Of a stretch of 64,000 nt of DNA, positions 8,570-17,476 are shown piece by piece. Each line of letters begins with the position of its first letter. The stretch's first letter is position 1. Source of the DNA: Streptomyces galbus (GTDB lineage: Bacteria; Actinomycetota; Actinomycetes; Streptomycetales; Streptomycetaceae). Made by a program: the position numbers and the translations under genes. The notes below the pieces were generated by a model. That model saw nothing but the letters and a program-made list of their open reading frames with translations. It was not told the origin of the DNA and did no database searches. Where the stretch lies: NCBI RefSeq assembly GCF_005280195.1, contig NZ_SZPR01000009.1, positions 62,001-126,000 on the forward strand, in the 5' to 3' direction.

Positions 8570-10546
8570 TCACTGGGCTTCCGTCTGCTTCGCCGCCGCG
8601 TCGATGGCCGCGAGCGACTTGCGGACCTGGTTGCGGTCCGTTGTGAACCAGAAGTCGGGCATGGACGCCTTGAGGTAGCTCCCGTACCGGGCCGTCGCCA
8701 GCCGCTGGTCCAGGACGGCGACCACCCCACGGTCCTCGGACGCCCGTACGAGACGGCCGGCACCCTGCGCCATGAGGAGCGCCGCGTGCGTGGCGGCCAC
8801 CGCCATGAAGCCGTTGCCCCCGGCGTCCTCCACCGCCTTCTGCCGGGCGCTCATCAGCGGGTCGTCGGGACGCGGGAAGGGGATCTTGTCCATGACGACC
8901 AGCTGACAGCTCGGGCCGGGTACGTCGACGCCCTGCCAGAGCGACAGCGTGCCGAACAGGCAGGTCCGCGGGTCCGCCGCGAAGTTCTTGATCAGCTCGC
9001 CGAGGGTCTCCTCGCCCTGCAGCAGGATCGGGTACTCGGGGATGCGTGCGCGCAGTTCCTCCGCGGCGAGCTGGGCCGCCCGCATGGAGGAGAAGAGCCC
9101 GAGCGTGCGCCCGCCGGCCGCCTGGATCAGCTCGGACAGCTCGTCCAGCATGTCGCCCCGGTCGCCGTCGCGCGCGGGGCGGGACAGGTGCTTGGCGACG
9201 TAGAGGATGCCCTGCTTGCGGTAGTCGAACGGCGATCCGACGTCGATGCCCTTCCACTGCGGCACGTCCTCGCCCTCGGTGCCCTCCGGGGCGAGCCCGA
9301 GGGAGGCACCGACGCCGTTGAAGTCGCCGCCCAGCTTCAGGGTCGCCGAGGCCAGGATCACGGAGCGGTCCGAGAAGAGCTTCTCCCGCAGCAGCCCGGA
9401 GACGGACATGGGGGCGACGCGGAGCGACGCACCGAACCGGTCGTGCCGCTCGTACCAGACGACATCCCACTCGGAGCCGTTGACGACCCGCTCCGCCACG
9501 TCGTGCACCGACTCCACGGACGCGAGGGCCTGCTTGCGGACCGCGTCCTCGTCCTGGACGGACTTGTCCCGGGTGCCGCCGATGGCGGTGATGACCGTCC
9601 GCGCGGCGTCGCGCAGCGCCATGAGCGCGTAGCCGAGGTCTTCCGGGATCTCCTCGAGGCGGCCGGGCAGGGCCAGCTCCATCACCCGCTCGAACCCCTC
9701 GGCGGCGGTCTGCAGCTGATCGGCCGCCTTCTCGTTGACGAGCTTCGCGGCGCGCCGCACCGCGCGGTTGACCTGCCCCGGGGTCAGCTCGCCGGTCGCG
9801 ACCCCGGTGACCCGGGAGACCAGCTCGTGGGCCTCGTCGACGATCAGCACCTCGTGCTGCGGGAGCACCGGCGCGCCCTCGATCGCGTCGATCGCCAGCA
9901 GGGCGTGGTTGGTGACGACGACCTCGGCCAGCTTGGCCCGCTCCCGCGCCATCTCGGCGAAGCACTCGGCACCGTACGCGCACTTGGAGGCGCCGAGGCA
10001 CTCCCGCGAGGACACCGACACCTGCGACCAGGCGCGGTCGGAGACACCGGGCGTCAGGCCGTCGCGGTCACCGGACTCGGTGTCGTCGGCCCAGTCCCGC
10101 AGCCGCAGCAGGTCCTGGCCCAGCTTGCTGGTGGGGGCGGCCGCCTCGAACTGGTCGAACAGACCCTCTTCCTCGTCCTGCGGCACCCCCTCGTGCAGGC
10201 GGTGCAGGCACAGGTAGTTCGACCGGCCCTTGAGCATCGCGAACTCGGGGCGGCGGCGCAGCAGGGGGTGCAGCGCCTCCACCGTGCGCGGCAGGTCCCG
10301 CTCGACCAGCTGGCGCTGGAGGGCCAGCGTGGCGGTCGCTACGACGACGCGCTCGCCGTGGGCGAGCGCGGGCACCAGGTAGCCCAGCGACTTGCCGGTG
10401 CCGGTGCCGGCCTGGACGAGGAGGTGGGTGCCGTCGTCGATCGCCGCCGCGACCGCTTCGGCCATGGCCACCTGGCCGGGACGCTCCGTGCCGCCGACAG
10501 CGGCGACGGCGGCGTGCAGGAGTTCGGGGAGAGAGGGCTTCGTCAT
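8570..10546 (-). CDS. dinG: ATP-dependent DNA helicase, DinG/XPD-like
   Basis: A 658-residue superfamily 2 5'-3' helicase. The Walker A is AGTGTGKS at residues 46-53. Four cysteines for an iron-sulfur cluster appear as NYLCLHR and, further on, ECLGASKCAYGAEC. The DEAH box is in VLIVDEAHELV, and C-terminal motif VI-like MAQGAGRLVRASEDRG is present. DinG/YoaA proteins resolve D-loops, R-loops and other repair intermediates. It converges on lexA, suggesting an SOS context, but I saw no convincing LexA box in its upstream region. Confidence 0.92.
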   Translation of the reverse strand: MTKPSLPELLHAAVAAVGGTERPGQVAMAEAVAAAIDDGTHLLVQAGTGTGKSLGYLVPALAHGERVVVATATLALQRQLVERDLPRTVEALHPLLRRRPEFAMLKGRSNYLCLHRLHEGVPQDEEEGLFDQFEAAAPTSKLGQDLLRLRDWADDTESGDRDGLTPGVSDRAWSQVSVSSRECLGASKCAYGAECFAEMARERAKLAEVVVTNHALLAIDAIEGAPVLPQHEVLIVDEAHELVSRVTGVATGELTPGQVNRAVRRAAKLVNEKAADQLQTAAEGFERVMELALPGRLEEIPEDLGYALMALRDAARTVITAIGGTRDKSVQDEDAVRKQALASVESVHDVAERVVNGSEWDVVWYERHDRFGASLRVAPMSVSGLLREKLFSDRSVILASATLKLGGDFNGVGASLGLAPEGTEGEDVPQWKGIDVGSPFDYRKQGILYVAKHLSRPARDGDRGDMLDELSELIQAAGGRTLGLFSSMRAAQLAAEELRARIPEYPILLQGEETLGELIKNFAADPRTCLFGTLSLWQGVDVPGPSCQLVVMDKIPFPRPDDPLMSARQKAVEDAGGNGFMAVAATHAALLMAQGAGRLVRASEDRGVVAVLDQRLATARYGSYLKASMPDFWFTTDRNQVRKSLAAIDAAAKQTEAQ

Positions 10547-10857
10547 AGCGCGACCACCCTACGGCGCGGGACCGACAAACGAGGGGTCGAGGCGGTGAGG
10601 AGCGGTGGGATCAAGACCTTGGGCTTCTTGTGGGAGGGAGCAGTGGGGTGCGGAGAAGGCGCTCTGGGCCGGGGGTCGTGGGTAGGGGATCGGGGATCGG
10701 GGGTCAGGGATCGGGAGGGGCGTGGGCGGCTTCGGCAGACGGTGCTGGAGAGCGGGAGGTGAAGGTTCCCGCCGAAAATCTCGAGATGCGGCGTGTCATG
10801 CGGGAACCGGCTCGCCGAGCCGTTCGTTGCGGAGAGTGACGGCACTTTGTCCGAGTG
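10547..10857. other. Intergenic region between dinG start and siderophore acyltransferase end (311 bp)
   Basis: No gene is credible here. It contains a G-rich array of near-repeats of GGGGATCG around 10677-10720 and a long-loop inverted repeat GGTTCCCGC (10764-10772)/GCGGGAACC (10800-10808). The dinG promoter must lie here, but no clear -10/-35 pair stands out. Confidence 0.5.
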
Positions 10858-11589
10858 TCACAACAGGTGAAGGGATCGGTCTCTGATCAGCAGCGCGGCT
10901 CGCTTGGCCGGCAGTTCGAGTTCGGCGGCGTATCGGAAACCGGCGGTGAGAAAGGTGGCGAGGGACGGGATGTTGCGGAGGTCGGGTTCCGCCACGACGC
11001 GGGCACAGGCAGGCCGACGGTCGAGCACGAGATCGGCGACGGACCTGAGGAGCACACCACCCAGACCGCGCCCGCGGTCGGCTGCATCACCGATCAGCAG
11101 GTGGATACCGGTGTCGTGAGGCCGGGCCGGGTAGTGCCGGGCCAGCGGGTCGAGGTCGGCCCGGTAGATCTCCCAGTAGCTCATCGGCGTGCCCTCCAGC
11201 ACGCCCAGGCACGGCACGCTGCGCCCGTCACCCGCGAGTTGGCGGCGCAGGTGTGCCTCGGTCACGGCGTCGGGGCCCGCCAGGTCCCAGAAGGCCGCGA
11301 CGGAGGGGTCGTTCATCCAGCGGGTGATGAGGAGGAGGTCACGGTCCACGTGGACGGGGACCAGTCGGAACGCACCAGCGGGGGAGGCGGCCGGGCCCCA
11401 GGTGTCGATGTGGTCGAGCAGGTCCTCCGCGAAGGGCGTCCGGCGTGCGGCTGGACTCCGCCCCTGGACACAGCTGTCGAAGAAGTCCGCCGGCAGGCGC
11501 AGCTCCAGGGTCTCCTCGTTGTCCGTGGCGCTGCGCAGTCCGGCGACGGGAGGGGTACGGGCGTCGGCGCCGGTGTCGATGGAGGGCAC
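10858..11589 (-). CDS. GNAT acyltransferase of the IucB/siderophore type
   Basis: A 243-residue protein whose C-terminal two thirds match the siderophore acyltransferase branch of the GNAT fold: FRLVPVHVDRDLLLITRWMNDPSVAAFW, YWEIYRADLDPLARHY, DTGIHLLIGDAADRGRGLGGVLLRSV (acetyl-CoA loop R-G-x-G-L/G) and the ending LELPAKRAALLIRDR. Such enzymes acylate an N-hydroxylated or free diamine before NIS condensation. It follows the IucA/IucC synthetase gene by 24 bp and is the third gene of the unit. The acyl donor and amine are not predictable from sequence. Confidence 0.9.
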   Translation of the reverse strand: MPSIDTGADARTPPVAGLRSATDNEETLELRLPADFFDSCVQGRSPAARRTPFAEDLLDHIDTWGPAASPAGAFRLVPVHVDRDLLLITRWMNDPSVAAFWDLAGPDAVTEAHLRRQLAGDGRSVPCLGVLEGTPMSYWEIYRADLDPLARHYPARPHDTGIHLLIGDAADRGRGLGGVLLRSVADLVLDRRPACARVVAEPDLRNIPSLATFLTAGFRYAAELELPAKRAALLIRDRSLHLL

Positions 11590-11613
11590 GGGACGCTCCT
11601 CTCGGGAGTGGGC

Positions 11614-13728
11614 TCAGGCGTGGAGGGGGTTGGCGATGGTGACGTAGACGGACTGGGTGTCGACGGGACCCACGAGTTCGTCGAGGCCGTGGAGCCGTGT
11701 GAGCAGGTTGGCCTTGCAGCGCAGGGCGGGTGAGTCGAGCAGCCGGGCGGGCAGCGAGCTGCGCCGCCGGTGCGGGCCGGCTGCGGCGTCCTGGAGGAAG
11801 CGGCGCAGGGCGGCGAGCAGCAGGTGTTCGTCGGCCAGGCGCTGGGAGCCGAACGCGCCGATGAGACCGAACACGTTGTTGATGCCGAGGTAGTAGGCGA
11901 AGCGCTCGTCGGTGACCTCGTCGGGGACGAACGTGTCGCTCTGCTCACCGATGCCGGGCAGTCGGGCGTCCAGTTCCGCGCGGCGGGACGCCCGGAAGTA
12001 GTAGCCCTGGTTGTCGCGGTAGCGGGCGCCGGCGGGCCATCCGTGCCGGTCGAGCAGGAGGAGGGTGTTCTGCTGGTGGGCCTCAAGCGCCACCCCCGCC
12101 TCGCCGTCCAGCCAGAGGACCGGACGGACGACGTGGTGGAGGTAGCGCAGGAACCACTCGGTGGCGACGGCTCCGACCGGGCGTCCGGTGTGGGCGGCGA
12201 GCGCGCTGACGACGGTGGCGAGACGGGAGTGGCTGACGGCTGCTGTCGCCTGGGGGCGGGGCGAGACCAGGCCCGCGACGCAGGAGACGTCGTCGGCCGG
12301 GGTGAACGGGTTGTGCCGGATCACCACGTCGAGGCCGCTCACCGGGGTCCCGTCCGGGGTGTCGACGGCCAGCCAGGCGGGGTCGCGGACGACGTCGAAG
12401 TCCGGGTGGTCGGCGTGCCACTGCTGGGCGAGGCCGGTGCGCAGCAGGCGGTGGACCTCGACGCCGCGGTGGAGTTCCTTGCGGAGGTTCTCGCGGCGGG
12501 AGTTGGTGATGCGCAGCGCCAGTGACAGCTTGAGCATGGCGGGGGCGCCGGAGCGGTGCACGGTACGGACGGAGGAGGTGGGGTGCCACGGCAGCCCGTG
12601 CGGGCCGAGGTCGCGGAGGAGGCCGACGTCGAAGAGAGCGGCGACCTCGTCGCGGTGGCGGGCCTCGCGCAGTTGCCAGGGGTGCAGCGGCAGGGCAGCC
12701 CAGCCGTCGGGCAGCGCCGGTTGGGCACCGCCCAGGCGGGCGGTCAGCAGCGGGGCGGGGACAAGGCGGCCGCGTTCGGTCCAGGCGGAGTCGGCAGCGA
12801 GGACGGAGGGAGCGACGGCGAGCCAGTGCAAGGGGAAGGATCCGCGCAACTCGGGTGAGTACAGACGGGCTTCGGCGTCGGAGAGCCCCTCGCGGCTCTT
12901 GGGGGTCGGGTGCATCGGATGGCCGAGCAGCAGGGCCTGCTCGGCGGCGAGGAACAAGTCCGTTGCGGAAGCGGGGTGTTCCCTGCGGTCGGCGATGAAG
13001 GTCGCGGTGCGCCGCGCGGAGTCGGCGACGCGCGCTACGAGGTCGACGCCGTGGGTGGACGAAGGGGCGCCGTTGCGGTCGGCGGGCGGTGCCGTGGTGG
13101 CGGTGGTGTCGGGGTCACCCGGGCACCGCGGGGGCTCCCCGGTGGAATCCAGGGCGGACTCGCGGGCCAGGAGTGCCGCCACCGTGGCCGGATCGGCGGG
13201 TGGGCAGGCCAAGGGGGCTTTGGCGAGCCGAGGCGGACCGAAGCGGTGCCAGCCGGTCGGGGACCAGTAACGGACAGGGACGAGCAGGGCAGTTCCGGAA
13301 GCCGGGAGAGGGATGCGGAGGACGTCGGTGACAGGAGCGGGGAGGTTCGTCTCGCGCACCCAGCAGCGCAGGAGGTTCTCGGTGGCGGCCGCCTGGGCCG
13401 CGGTGTGCGGGTCCGGGTGGTCCAGGGGGTCGGGTTCCGGGGCAGGGACGGTGCGCGACCGCTTGGCCAAGGGTGGGGCGTCGGTGCGGCGCGGGGACGC
13501 CGCCGGCAGCACGCGCTCCCCCGGCAGACCGGGCTGCCCCACGGGCCTGGGCTCTCCCGCCGGCCGGGGGTCACTCGGGGGTCGAGTCCCTCTTGGAGAC
13601 CTGATCTCGCTGGCCCGGAGGTGGGTATCGGCCAGGGCCTGCGGTGGCTCAGGGGCGGTGGCGGCGGGAGCAGCGGTGGTGCTCCGGTCGGCGGTGCAGG
13701 GGGCGGCGGGCGAGGTGGGGACGGTCAA
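11614..13728 (-). CDS. IucA/IucC family NRPS-independent siderophore synthetase
   Basis: A 704-residue synthetase that would condense a carboxylate such as citrate with an amine through an acyl-adenylate. Conserved ATP and substrate motifs are visible: GHPMHPTPKSREG, HPWQLRE, SSVRTVHR, KLSLALRITNSRREN, ALEAHQQNT and RDNQGYYF. The first ~115 residues are Pro/Arg-rich and low in complexity, and another such stretch sits near residues 190-225. The protein is therefore longer than the usual ~600 residues. It lies between an aminotransferase gene (70 bp upstream) and the acyltransferase (24 bp downstream), all in one direction. Confidence 0.93.
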   Translation of the reverse strand: MTVPTSPAAPCTADRSTTAAPAATAPEPPQALADTHLRASEIRSPRGTRPPSDPRPAGEPRPVGQPGLPGERVLPAASPRRTDAPPLAKRSRTVPAPEPDPLDHPDPHTAAQAAATENLLRCWVRETNLPAPVTDVLRIPLPASGTALLVPVRYWSPTGWHRFGPPRLAKAPLACPPADPATVAALLARESALDSTGEPPRCPGDPDTTATTAPPADRNGAPSSTHGVDLVARVADSARRTATFIADRREHPASATDLFLAAEQALLLGHPMHPTPKSREGLSDAEARLYSPELRGSFPLHWLAVAPSVLAADSAWTERGRLVPAPLLTARLGGAQPALPDGWAALPLHPWQLREARHRDEVAALFDVGLLRDLGPHGLPWHPTSSVRTVHRSGAPAMLKLSLALRITNSRRENLRKELHRGVEVHRLLRTGLAQQWHADHPDFDVVRDPAWLAVDTPDGTPVSGLDVVIRHNPFTPADDVSCVAGLVSPRPQATAAVSHSRLATVVSALAAHTGRPVGAVATEWFLRYLHHVVRPVLWLDGEAGVALEAHQQNTLLLLDRHGWPAGARYRDNQGYYFRASRRAELDARLPGIGEQSDTFVPDEVTDERFAYYLGINNVFGLIGAFGSQRLADEHLLLAALRRFLQDAAAGPHRRRSSLPARLLDSPALRCKANLLTRLHGLDELVGPVDTQSVYVTIANPLHA

Positions 13729-13798
13729 CGGAGTTCCTTGCAGGGCGGGGTGGTCGGTCGGTGCGGGGGCTGCAGGGTGGCCGTGGGGCGAACGGCGG

Positions 13799-15442
13799 TC
13801 AGGGGATCGGTCGGCCGGGGCGCTCGGCTCTGCCCCTGGCCACCGCCTCCACCGCGTCCGCCAACCGGTCGAGGACGGCGGTGGCCTGTTCGTCGGTGAT
13901 CGTCAGGGGTGGGAGCAGGCGGACGACCGAGGAGTGGCGGCCGCCGAGTTCGACGATCAGGCCTCTCCTCAGGCACTCGCGCCGGATGGCTGCCGCGAGG
14001 CCGGGCGCGGCGGGACGGGGGGCGCGGGGGACGGGGTCCAAGACGGCAGGCCGGCTCGTCGCGGCCTTCGGTTCGGCACGCGGGTTCCGCGCGTCCGCCT
14101 CGGCCTGACTCTCGTCCGTCCGCCGCGGATGCCTGTCTTCCCGATGCGGAGCCTCGTACCCCTGCTGTTCCGGTGCCGCGGCCTCCTGTTCCGGGTCGAC
14201 CACCTCCAGCCCGATCATCAGGCCGCGCCCCCGGACGTCCCCGATGCAGGGGAAGCGGTCCGCGAGCGTGCGCAGTTGGGTCAGCATGCGGGTGCCCAGG
14301 GTGGCGGCGTGGTCGGCGAGGCGGTGCCGGCGGACGTAGGCCAGGGTGGCGGTGCCGGCGGCCATGGCCAGTTGGTTGCCGCGGAAGGTGCCGGCGTGGG
14401 CGCCGGGTTCCCAGACGTCGAGGTCGTCGCGGTAGACGACGACGGCGAGCGGGAGGCTGCCGCCGATGGCCTTGGACAGGACCATCACGTCGGGAACGAT
14501 GCCACTGTGCTCGACGGCCCAGAAGGCGCCGGTGCGGCCGACGCCGGTCTGGATCTCGTCGGCGATCAGCGGGATGGAGCGGTCGGCTGTGATCTGCCGC
14601 ATGCGGCGGAGCCATGGGTCCGGTGCCGGGATCACCCCGCCCTCGCCCTGGACGGGTTCGAGGATCATCCCCGCGGGCGGGCGGACGCCGGACCGGGGGT
14701 CGTCGAGGAGGTACTCCGTCCAGCGGGCGGAGAGTTCGGCGCCCGCCTCGCCGCCGGTGCCGAAGGGGCAGCGGTAGTCGTACGGGTAGGGCAGGCGGGT
14801 GACGCGGACGTCGGTGGCGTGGCCGGAGGCGTCCTGGGCGGCGGCGGTCATGCCGTGGTAGGCCCCGGTGAAGGCGAGGACGCCCGTGCGGCCGGTCGCG
14901 GTCCGGACGAGTTTGAGGGCGGCCTCCACGGCGTCGGTGCCGGCGGGGCCGCAGAACTGCACGCGTGCGTGGTCGGCGAGCCCGGGCGGCAGGGTGTGGA
15001 ACAGCTCGGTGACGAAGGCGTCCTTGACGGGAGTGGCGAAGTCGAGGGCGTGCAGGGGTGCACCGGAGTCGAGGACGGCGCGGATGGCCTCCAGGACGAC
15101 GGGGTGGTTGTGGCCGAGCGCGAGGGTGCCGGCGCCGGAGAGGCAGTCGAGGTAGCGACGGCCGTCCGCGCCCTCCACGGTCAGGCCGCGAGCGCGCACG
15201 GGCACGATCGGCAGGGCGCGCGCATAGGTGCGGGCGGAGGACTCGCGCGCCGCCTGGCGTCGCACGATCCCCTCGTACCCGGGGCGCGGACCGCCGTGCC
15301 CGGCCTCACTCCCGAGCTCACGCTCGTCCTCGTGGGTCCCGCCGAGGAGGGCGCCGGTGCCGGCACCGGTCGGCCCTCGTCCTCCGGACGTCTCTCCGGA
15401 GCCTCCGGAAGTCCCACCGGACACAGATTCGGTCACGGCCAC
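13799..15442 (-). CDS. Diaminobutyrate--2-oxoglutarate aminotransferase-like class III enzyme
   Basis: A 547-residue PLP class III aminotransferase from the GTG at 15442, with GGGAGG ten bases upstream. Motifs include DCLSGAGTLALGHNHP, FCGPAGTDAVEAALKL, GAYHGMTA, EPVQGEGG, ADEIQTGVGRTG and the PLP lysine in VLSKAIGGSLP. These resemble RhbA/DABA transaminases, which make 2,4-diaminobutyrate for siderophores. A charged Arg/Glu/Pro-rich insert of about 70 residues (about 410-480) splits the C-terminal domain and is absent from typical members. It is the first gene of a three-gene siderophore-like unit; no iron-box (TTAGGTTAGGCTAACCTAA type) was seen upstream. Confidence 0.88.
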   Translation of the reverse strand: MAVTESVSGGTSGGSGETSGGRGPTGAGTGALLGGTHEDERELGSEAGHGGPRPGYEGIVRRQAARESSARTYARALPIVPVRARGLTVEGADGRRYLDCLSGAGTLALGHNHPVVLEAIRAVLDSGAPLHALDFATPVKDAFVTELFHTLPPGLADHARVQFCGPAGTDAVEAALKLVRTATGRTGVLAFTGAYHGMTAAAQDASGHATDVRVTRLPYPYDYRCPFGTGGEAGAELSARWTEYLLDDPRSGVRPPAGMILEPVQGEGGVIPAPDPWLRRMRQITADRSIPLIADEIQTGVGRTGAFWAVEHSGIVPDVMVLSKAIGGSLPLAVVVYRDDLDVWEPGAHAGTFRGNQLAMAAGTATLAYVRRHRLADHAATLGTRMLTQLRTLADRFPCIGDVRGRGLMIGLEVVDPEQEAAAPEQQGYEAPHREDRHPRRTDESQAEADARNPRAEPKAATSRPAVLDPVPRAPRPAAPGLAAAIRRECLRRGLIVELGGRHSSVVRLLPPLTITDEQATAVLDRLADAVEAVARGRAERPGRPIP

Positions 15443-16061
15443 GGCTCGCAGTCCTCCCGCTGTCCAGAGGTGAGTTCGGTCGTCGCGGAGTGCCGGGTGG
15501 GGGCGGCGGGGGTCCGGTCGGGGACGCGGCCGTTCCGTCGGCGGCGAGTTCCCGGCCGGTCACGGGGGCGGCCGGCGCTCGGCCCTGCTGCCCGTGGCGG
15601 CCGGCGTCGCGCTGCGGTCCGCCCCGGTGTGACGTGGTCCGGCCCGTCGGCGCCGCCCCGCCCTTCCGCTGATCACCCGCTGGTCTTCCGCGCGGAGCCC
15701 GCCCGCGGGCATCCGGCTCCTCACCGCTACCAACCCCGTTCGGGCTCACGGGTTACGGCCTCGCGTCGAGATCGTCGCGACGACGGGAGCAGTACCGCCG
15801 GCCGCGCGCCCCCACCCGGCCACGCCGTCCGCCCGTGCACCCCCGCCCGCTCCCTCCCGGCCACCCGGCGAAGCAGCAGGTCAGGAAGCCCGTAGCGAAA
15901 CCGTTGCCGTTCCGTCGGAAGTCCCCCACGGGGACGGCATATTGTGTGATGCCGTTCCACAGGGCTGTGGGACGCGTCTGAACCCGGCATGAAAGCACCG
16001 TGAGTTCAGCGGGTTGTCCGGGCCACGGTGTCCAGTTCGTCCACCTCAGGGGAGTAAGACC
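15443..16061. other. Divergent intergenic region, siderophore unit / serine peptidase (619 bp)
   Basis: No convincing gene was found. Frames on both strands are Arg/Pro/Gly-rich without domains. The 150 bp before the peptidase gene hold several short inverted repeats (see 15934-15955 and 15957-15970). The siderophore-side half has no iron-regulator box that I can recognise. Confidence 0.5.
15931..15970 (+). promoter_or_regulatory. Two adjacent inverted repeats upstream of the peptidase gene
   Basis: ACGGCAT-attgtgtg-ATGCCGT (15934-15955) is a perfect 7-bp repeat extendable to 10 bp with one G-U pair. It is followed at once by CCACAG-gg-CTGTGG (15957-15970). The AT-rich spacer in otherwise very GC-rich DNA suggests an operator or promoter element rather than a terminator. 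Confidence 0.45.
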
Positions 16062-17291
16062 ATGCGACCGATACGGCCGTCGTTCACCGCTCGTCGAGGC
16101 GGGAGCACGCGCCGCCGACCCCTCCCCGCCCTGTCGGCCGTCGCCCTTGCCTCCGCGCTGGCGCTCACCGCGACCGCGTGCGGCGGCGACGACACCGACG
16201 CGACCGGACAGTCGTCCGCGTCCGCCTCGGCCACCGGCAGCGGCCACGGGAAGATCAGGATTCCGGACGACCTGAAGAACCGGCTCAAGGAGCACGGGAT
16301 CGACCTCGACAAGTGGAAGAACGGCGCCTGGAAGAACTGGGACCGGGACGACTGGCTGCGCGAGGCCAAGGACTTCGTCAACCCGATCATCGAGGGACTG
16401 TGGGACCCGGACCGCATGCGGGGCGCCGAGGACCCCGACCGGGGTGTGGACAGTGGTGACCTCTCGGCCGACCAGGGCGTGACCGATCCGACGCCGGACC
16501 CGGTGGACGCGCAGGCCGTGCCGACCACCTACCACGCCAACGCCGCCGAGGCGGGCAAGGTGTTCTTCGACTCCCCCGAGGGCACGATGGTGTGCTCCGC
16601 GACGGTCGTGAAGGACCCGGCGCACCCGGGCAAGTCCAACCTGGTGTGGACCGCGGGCCACTGTGTGCACGCGGGCAAGAAGGGCGGCTGGTACCGCAAC
16701 ATCGCGTTCGTGCCGTCGTACAACGACGCGGGGTTGTCGACCTCGGCGCTGCAGACCGCGACCCGGGAGCAGGTGGCCCCGTACGGCGTCTGGTGGGGCG
16801 ACTGGGCGCGGACCTCGGACCAGTGGATCGCGCAGGGCGGTCAGACCGGCGGCGACGGCGCGCCGTACGACTTCGCGGTGATCCATGTGACGCCGGAGGA
16901 GGGCGGTTCGGGGAAGTCGCTGGAGGAGACGGTCGGTTCGGCGCTGCCGGTGAACTTCGCGGCGCCGGCCGTGCCGAAGGTGCGAAGCATCACGGCGACC
17001 GGCTACCCGGCGGGTGCGCCCTACGACGGGCAGAAGCTGTACCAGTGCCAGGACAAGCCGGGGCGGCTGTCGCTGGGGGCCTCGGACCCGACGATGTACC
17101 GCATCGGCTGCACGATGACCGGTGGTTCGTCCGGTGGCGGCTGGGTCGCGGCGGGCTCGGACGGCAAGCCGGCTCTGGTGTCCAACACCTCCATCGGCCC
17201 GGTCCGCTCGGGCTGGCTCGCGGGACCGCACCTGGGTGCCGTGGCCAAGGGCGTGTACGACTCGGTGAGCAAGAAGTTCGCCGGTCGGTGA
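16062..17291 (+). CDS. Secreted trypsin-like serine peptidase, lipoprotein
   Basis: A 409-residue protein from the ATG at 16062, with AGGGGAG upstream. An Arg-rich N-region and hydrophobic helix end in a lipobox, LTATAC, with the lipidated cysteine at residue 40. The S1-type catalytic triad is visible as TAGHC, YDFAVI and GGSSGGGW. Between the signal and the protease domain, residues about 60-120 contain a charged Lys/Asp/Trp-rich segment (LKEHGIDLDKWKNGAWKNW). It is probably a surface-anchored protease of unknown substrate. It converges on hflX through two strong hairpins. Confidence 0.9.
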   Translation: MRPIRPSFTARRGGSTRRRPLPALSAVALASALALTATACGGDDTDATGQSSASASATGSGHGKIRIPDDLKNRLKEHGIDLDKWKNGAWKNWDRDDWLREAKDFVNPIIEGLWDPDRMRGAEDPDRGVDSGDLSADQGVTDPTPDPVDAQAVPTTYHANAAEAGKVFFDSPEGTMVCSATVVKDPAHPGKSNLVWTAGHCVHAGKKGGWYRNIAFVPSYNDAGLSTSALQTATREQVAPYGVWWGDWARTSDQWIAQGGQTGGDGAPYDFAVIHVTPEEGGSGKSLEETVGSALPVNFAAPAVPKVRSITATGYPAGAPYDGQKLYQCQDKPGRLSLGASDPTMYRIGCTMTGGSSGGGWVAAGSDGKPALVSNTSIGPVRSGWLAGPHLGAVAKGVYDSVSKKFAGR

Positions 17292-17309
17292 CGCTGCGCT
17301 GAGCACATC

Positions 17310-17349
17310 GCGGCACGGCACCCGCTGCCTGAAGCGGGTGCCGTGCCGC
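17310..17349 (+). terminator. Terminator of the serine peptidase gene
   Basis: A perfect 16-bp stem, GCGGCACGGCACCCGC/GCGGGTGCCGTGCCGC with an 8-nt loop, begins 19 bp after the stop codon. Confidence 0.85.
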
Positions 17350-17401
17350 ATCTCTACGCGGTAGGAGCAGGACCTGCGACGGGCCGTGATCCCGTACGTG
17401 C

Positions 17402-17440
17402 GAAGGCCCGCCCCTTGCGGCGAGCAAGGGGCGGGCCTTC
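17402..17440 (-). terminator. Terminator of hflX (bidirectional)
   Basis: A perfect 17-bp stem (left arm GAAGGCCCGCCCCTTGC) with a 5-nt loop lies 37 bp past the hflX stop, in the convergent gap. Together with 17310-17349 it insulates the two genes. Confidence 0.85.
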
Positions 17441-17476
17441 ATATGGGCCTCGCTGCGCGTGGGCCGGGCGCAGGTT

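Noticed and set aside
8483..10762. 759-residue plus-strand frame opposite dinG
   Set aside because: Shadow of dinG; no recognisable domain and it spans the terminator region.
15727..15990. Possible 87-residue minus-strand protein upstream of the siderophore unit
   Set aside because: No domain, no clear ribosome-binding site and overlapping the inverted-repeat cluster; not supportable.
15443..16061. Iron-responsive operator before the siderophore genes
   Set aside because: No TTAGGTTAGGCTAACCTAA-like palindrome was found on reading; a matrix scan could still find a degenerate site.
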